18,274 bases of DNA, taken from contig DATMJW010000046.1 in assembly GCA_035553355.1 (NCBI GenBank), positions 1 through 18,274 of the forward strand, read 5' to 3'. Every line of letters starts with the position of its first letter. The first letter of the stretch is position 1. The notes beneath the pieces were generated by a model. That model was not told where the DNA came from and did not search any database. It saw only the letters and a list, made by a program, of their open reading frames with translations. The DNA is from Gaiellasilicea sp035553355 (GTDB taxonomy: Bacteria; Actinomycetota; Thermoleophilia; Gaiellales; Gaiellaceae). This document shows positions 15,943 to 18,274 of this stretch, piece after piece. The position numbers and the translations under genes are program-made.

Positions 15943-16257
15943 ATGGCGACAATCGAGGCAGAGGTCGCCGCCAGGGGGGTCACGAAGCCGAGGTTGATCT
16001 TCTTCACGTCGTCCGTGTCAGGACACTGTCGACGCGTCGAGGGCTTCCTCGCCCAGGTTCTCCAGCGGCGCCGCAACCATGGAACGTTCAGGCTCTACCG
16101 GGTCGACGAGAACGAGCGTCCCGACCTCGTCGAGCGCTTCGGCGTGACGAAGCTGCCGACGCTCGTGGTCGTCGACGGCCGGCGTGAGCGCGCGCGCCTC
16201 GAGCGGCCGCGCGGCTGCCGCGACATCGAGCAGCTGCTCGGCCCCTGGCTGCGCTAG
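15943..16257 (+). CDS. Thioredoxin-fold protein with a Ser-x-x-Cys (monothiol) site
   Basis: This 104-residue protein has the thioredoxin layout: strand KPRLIFFTSS, active-site turn SGHC (26-29), helix RRVEGFLAQVLQRR, strand FRLYRVDENERPDLVERFGV, and the cis-proline segment TKLPTLVVV (Pro72). The position of the first Cys of CxxC is Ser26, leaving Cys29 as the only active-site thiol. The only other Cys (92) lies in RGCRDIEQLL. It therefore cannot act as a dithiol reductase by the normal mechanism; a monothiol, binding or glutathionylation role is possible. The ATG at 15943 is 48 bases from the divergent fabF start and no strong ribosome site is seen. Similar SGxC forms seem to occur in related actinobacteria, from memory. 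Confidence 0.75.
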   Translation: MATIEAEVAARGVTKPRLIFFTSSVSGHCRRVEGFLAQVLQRRRNHGTFRLYRVDENERPDLVERFGVTKLPTLVVVDGRRERARLERPRGCRDIEQLLGPWLR

Positions 16258-16283
16258 ACGCGCCGGTTCCGGCCACGTCCCGC

Positions 16284-16328
16284 CGTCAACCGGAGTAGCG
16301 GGGACAGTCCCCGCAACTCCGGTTGACG
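16284..16328. repeat. Near-perfect 45-base palindrome (REP-like element or bidirectional terminator)
   Basis: Two 22-base arms (16284-16305 and 16307-16328) flank a single base and are complementary except for one A-A mismatch (16297/16315). The centre is GGGGACAGTCCCC and the outer arms are GTCAACCGGAGT and its complement. It sits in the 104-base gap between two convergent genes, where it could end transcription from both sides, although there is no T tract. The GGGGACnGTCCCC core resembles dispersed palindromes linked to REP-associated transposases. Whether it is repeated elsewhere cannot be seen here. Confidence 0.75.
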
Positions 16329-16361
16329 CGCGGTCACGTCTCGCGCGGAGGGATGGCCGCG

Positions 16362-16853
16362 CTAGACGGCGACGCCGTCGGCGCGGAGAGAGAGCTCCGC
16401 GAACGTGTCCCAGTGCTCTTCGAGCTTCCGGGCCATCGACTCCTCCTCGCCGCGGTTCTCGCGGGCGACCTGCGCCGTCTCCTCGTCGCCGGCCCGCTTC
16501 GCCACGCGCTCGAGCAGCTGATACGACGCGATCTCCATGTGCTCCGTCGCATAGGCGTCGCGCGCGTTGCGACCGGCCTTGTCGCCGCGGACGGCGTCGA
16601 GCGGCATCTTCGCGAGCGCGCCGAGGATGCCGCCGGCCTCGCGAACCATCGAGGGCGATGCGCCGTGTGCCTCGAGCCGCCGCCGCAGCCGCTGCGACTG
16701 CTGCTCCGTCTCCATCTTGTGGTGCTCGAGGATGTCGATGATCTGCGGGTCGTCCATCGTGTTGATCATCGAGTCGAGCATCCGCTTGACGTTCTCCTCC
16801 ATCGCGATTGCCTCGTCGATGTGCTTGATGAGCTGTGCGTTGATCGAGCTCAC
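16362..16853 (-). CDS. DUF892 (YciE/YciF-like) ferritin-like protein
   Basis: Read from GTG 16853 this is a 163-residue four-helix protein of the DUF892/YciF ferritin-like type. It contains the di-iron-type ligand pattern: AIAMEENVKRMLDSM, LEHHKMETEQQSQRL, ATEHMEIASYQLLERV and EEESMARKLEEHW, supplying Glu and His in E...ExxH-like spacing. Such proteins are linked to stress and may oxidise iron, though the activity of most is untested. AAAGGAG lies 5 bases before this GTG on the - strand, a near-ideal ribosome site, so this start is well supported. The frame is nevertheless open upstream into a separate ~100-residue domain (see 16362-17150). Confidence 0.85.
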   Translation of the reverse strand: MSSINAQLIKHIDEAIAMEENVKRMLDSMINTMDDPQIIDILEHHKMETEQQSQRLRRRLEAHGASPSMVREAGGILGALAKMPLDAVRGDKAGRNARDAYATEHMEIASYQLLERVAKRAGDEETAQVARENRGEEESMARKLEEHWDTFAELSLRADGVAV

Positions 16854-17150
16854 TCCTGCTCCTTTCACCGGCCGCAGCCGGAATCTCGCGTACTCCGCGC
16901 CCCGGAAGAGGGCGCGCCCACTGAAGCCGTCGCCGTCGGGCTCGAGGACGTCGACGAAACCTGCGAGCGGCCCGCGGTAGCGCAGCTCCGCGCCGACGAC
17001 GTCGAAGGCGACGCCCGGCAGCCGCCCGACGGCGGTGACGCCGCGCGTCCCGTGGATCCGCTTGCGCACGCCGAGGAGCGGCGGCAGGAGGCCGCTCACG
17101 CGCTCGACGTCCCAGTGACCGTCGAGCCTCGGATCCTCGAGCTCCGACAC
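16362..17150 (-). CDS. In-frame fusion: ~100-residue domain of unknown function plus DUF892
   Basis: From GTG 17150 the same frame gives 262 residues. The first 99 (SELEDPRLDGHWDVERVSG near the start, RGVTAVGRLPGVAFDVVGAEL in the middle, GRALFRGAEYARFRLRPVK at the end) look like a small beta-rich domain that I cannot name; it lacks Cys and membrane segments. No stop separates it from DUF892, so a ribosome starting here would make the fusion, while the internal AAAGGAG-GTG would make DUF892 alone. The unnamed domain looks complete before the join, so it may once have been a separate gene that lost its stop. Its GTG is divergent from the ligase gene. The start is uncertain because the nearest -10-like TAGCCG lies only one base before it. 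Confidence 0.55.
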   Translation of the reverse strand: MSELEDPRLDGHWDVERVSGLLPPLLGVRKRIHGTRGVTAVGRLPGVAFDVVGAELRYRGPLAGFVDVLEPDGDGFSGRALFRGAEYARFRLRPVKGAGVSSINAQLIKHIDEAIAMEENVKRMLDSMINTMDDPQIIDILEHHKMETEQQSQRLRRRLEAHGASPSMVREAGGILGALAKMPLDAVRGDKAGRNARDAYATEHMEIASYQLLERVAKRAGDEETAQVARENRGEEESMARKLEEHWDTFAELSLRADGVAV

Positions 17151-17152
17151 GC

Positions 17153-17161
17153 GGCTAGCCT
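17153..17161 (+). promoter_or_regulatory. Palindromic -10 between divergent ligase and fusion genes
   Basis: GGCTAGCC (17153-17160) is a perfect palindrome containing TAGCCT on + and TAGCCG on -. The + hexamer (17156-17161) ends 8 bases before the ligase ATG, fitting a leaderless start. The - hexamer is only one base from the GTG at 17150 and so fits poorly. Confidence 0.35.
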
Positions 17162-17169
17162 TCCGCACG

Positions 17170-18180
17170 ATGCCCGGGCGAAACGTCCCCTTCCCGCCGA
17201 TGGAGGCGGAGCTCGTCAACGAGCTGCCCCTCGGCGACGGCTGGCAGTACGAGCCGAAGTGGGACGGGTTCCGGGGCGTGCTCGAGAACGACGGCGGCGA
17301 GCTCGCGCTCTGGTCGCGCAAGGAGCGCCCGCTGCTCCGGTACTTCCCGGAGCTCCGGCCGCTCGGCGACGTGCTGCCGCCGCACTCGGCGCTCGACGGC
17401 GAGATCGTGATCGCGCGCGACGGCGTCCTCGATTTCGAAGCGATGCAGATGCGGCTCCACCCGGCCGAGAGCCGGATCCGGAGGCTGGCCGCAGAGATCC
17501 CCGCCGAGTTCGTCGTCTTCGACGTGCTCCTGTGGGCCGGCGAGCCGGTGCACGAGCGCCCGCTCGAGGAGCGGCGCGCGCGGGTCGAGGCGCTCGACGG
17601 CTTCCGGCTGTCCCCGGCCACGCGCGACGCGGGCGTCGCGGCCGGGTGGCTCGAGACCTTCGAGGCGGCCGGTCTCGACGGCGTGATCGCGAAGCGCCTC
17701 GGGCTCCCGTACCTCCCCGGGTCCCGGGACGCGGTCGTCAAGGTGAAGCCGTTCAAGAGCGCCGACTGCGTCGTCATCGGCGTGCGCTGGAAGGAGAAGC
17801 CGACCCGCCTCGCGACCCTGCTCCTCGGCCTCTACCGCGACGACGGCGGCACCGACTACGTCGGCTCGGCGGCAGTCGGCGCGCGAAGCCACGACGAGAT
17901 CCTCGCCCGGGTGACGCCGCTCCTCGACCCCGAGTCGACGCGGCGCTTCTCGGAGCCGAACCGCTGGGGGACCGGCGAGCTCGAGGAGTCGGCGGTTCGC
18001 CCCGATCTCGTCGCCGAGGTGCGCTACGACAAGGTGCAGGGCGACCGCTTCCGCCACGGGACGCGGCTGCTCCGCTTCCGCGACGACAAGGACCCGCGCG
18101 ACTGCACCTGGCGGGAGCTCCGGCCGCCGCGGAACCCGAACGACCCGACCTTCGAGAGCCTGCTCCGGAGCGGCGCGTGA
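17170..18180 (+). CDS. ATP-dependent DNA ligase (LigC-like)
   Basis: This 336-residue enzyme seals nicks after self-adenylation. Motif I is YEPKWDGFRG with the nucleophile Lys30. Further motifs are LWSRKERPLLRYFP (47-60), ALDGEIVI with Glu78 (motif III region), FVVFDVLLW (114-122), GLDGVIAKRL (168-177, motif IV with Asp in place of the commoner Glu) and DAVVKVKPFKSADCVV (187-202, motif V with Lys191 and Lys193). A C-terminal OB-fold follows, from GVRWKEKPTRLATLLLG to the end. No polymerase or nuclease domain is attached, so this is the short LigC type and not LigD. No Ku gene is adjacent. The stop overlaps the next gene (GTGA), indicating coupling with it. Confidence 0.9.
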   Translation: MPGRNVPFPPMEAELVNELPLGDGWQYEPKWDGFRGVLENDGGELALWSRKERPLLRYFPELRPLGDVLPPHSALDGEIVIARDGVLDFEAMQMRLHPAESRIRRLAAEIPAEFVVFDVLLWAGEPVHERPLEERRARVEALDGFRLSPATRDAGVAAGWLETFEAAGLDGVIAKRLGLPYLPGSRDAVVKVKPFKSADCVVIGVRWKEKPTRLATLLLGLYRDDGGTDYVGSAAVGARSHDEILARVTPLLDPESTRRFSEPNRWGTGELEESAVRPDLVAEVRYDKVQGDRFRHGTRLLRFRDDKDPRDCTWRELRPPRNPNDPTFESLLRSGA

Positions 18181-18274
18181 CGCCCGAGGAACGCGTGCGC
18201 GCGTACTGGAGCCGCGTGTGGTCCGAGGGCGACACGGCGTACGCGGAGGAGTTCTACGCGCCGTCGTTCCGGCT
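18177..18274 (+). CDS. SnoaL/NTF2-like protein, 5' part only
   Basis: The frame opens with GTG at 18177 overlapping the ligase stop and runs off the window after 32 codons. It reads VTPEERVRAYWSRVWSEGDT, then AYAEEFYAPSFR, matching the first helices of SnoaL-like/NTF2-fold proteins (pattern x-x-VW-x-EGD...FYAP-x-FR). The family includes polyketide cyclases and many uncharacterised small-molecule-binding proteins. No more can be said without the rest. Confidence 0.65.
   Translation, partial: MTPEERVRAYWSRVWSEGDTAYAEEFYAPSFR

Noticed and set aside
17151..17777. An upstream extension of the DUF892/fusion frame on -
   Set aside because: It is antisense to the ligase gene and Ser/Arg-rich, with no recognisable domain before SELEDPRLDGHW.
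1..18274. CRISPR arrays, tRNA or rRNA genes, insertion sequences, prophage genes
   Set aside because: No regularly spaced repeats, cloverleaf or rRNA-like segments, transposase or phage motifs were seen on either strand by reading. The only clear repeat structure is the palindrome at 16284-16328.

Overview
The window is GC-rich, gene-dense DNA with many GTG starts, heavy use of GC-ending codons and several TAGCNT or TACGAT -10-like hexamers 7-8 bases before a start codon, which suggests leaderless transcripts. Together with the gene repertoire (DUF2254, DUF4383, YibE/F, PhoD-like phosphatase, LigC-like ligase, DUF892, a Ser-for-Cys thioredoxin-like protein), this suggests a high-GC actinobacterium, most likely Thermoleophilia (Gaiellales/Solirubrobacterales-like, soil or metagenomic). 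That placement is inference. No rRNA, tRNA, CRISPR array, transposase or phage gene is visible.

Layout. Positions 92-1526 hold a two-domain VOC (catechol 2,3-dioxygenase-like) gene and a MarR regulator, both on +, with a matching 8-base word in opposite orientations upstream of each. Positions 1527-2347 are the most unusual part. On - there is a DUF427 gene whose stop codon overlaps (ATGA) the start of a TlpA/ResA-type redoxin reading frame. That frame carries an in-frame TGA exactly at the first position of its active-site C-x-C motif, with a hairpin of bacterial-SECIS geometry just downstream. It is either an uncalled selenoprotein or a decayed gene. It ends against a converging remnant of the small domain found in multidomain thioredoxin reductases. 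Positions 2568-3902 encode a DUF2254 membrane protein. Positions 3924-7337 (-) encode a 1137-residue GAF/PAS hybrid sensor kinase, divergent from a 569-residue membrane PAS sensor kinase (7412-9121, +). Positions 9131-10312 (-, YibE/F) diverge from 10385-11986 (+, PhoD-like metallophosphatase). DUF4383 and a secreted Thermoleophilia-type protein of unknown function follow.

Positions 13571-14682 are a flavin reductase-HAD phosphatase pair with ATGA coupling, converging on and overlapping fabF (14665-15894, -). A monothiol thioredoxin-like protein (15943-16257, +) is divergent from fabF. A near-perfect 45-base palindrome (16284-16328) lies between it and a DUF892 ferritin-like gene (-). The DUF892 frame is continuous with a preceding ~100-residue domain although it has its own Shine-Dalgarno sequence. 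A LigC-like ATP-dependent DNA ligase (17170-18180, +) and the first 32 codons of a SnoaL/NTF2-like gene end the window.

The genes read as a set of small, mostly unrelated transcription units: aromatic-ring cleavage with its regulator, redox proteins, two sensor kinases without a DNA-binding partner, phosphate/phosphoester and membrane functions, one lipid-synthesis enzyme and a ligase. No single pathway unites them.
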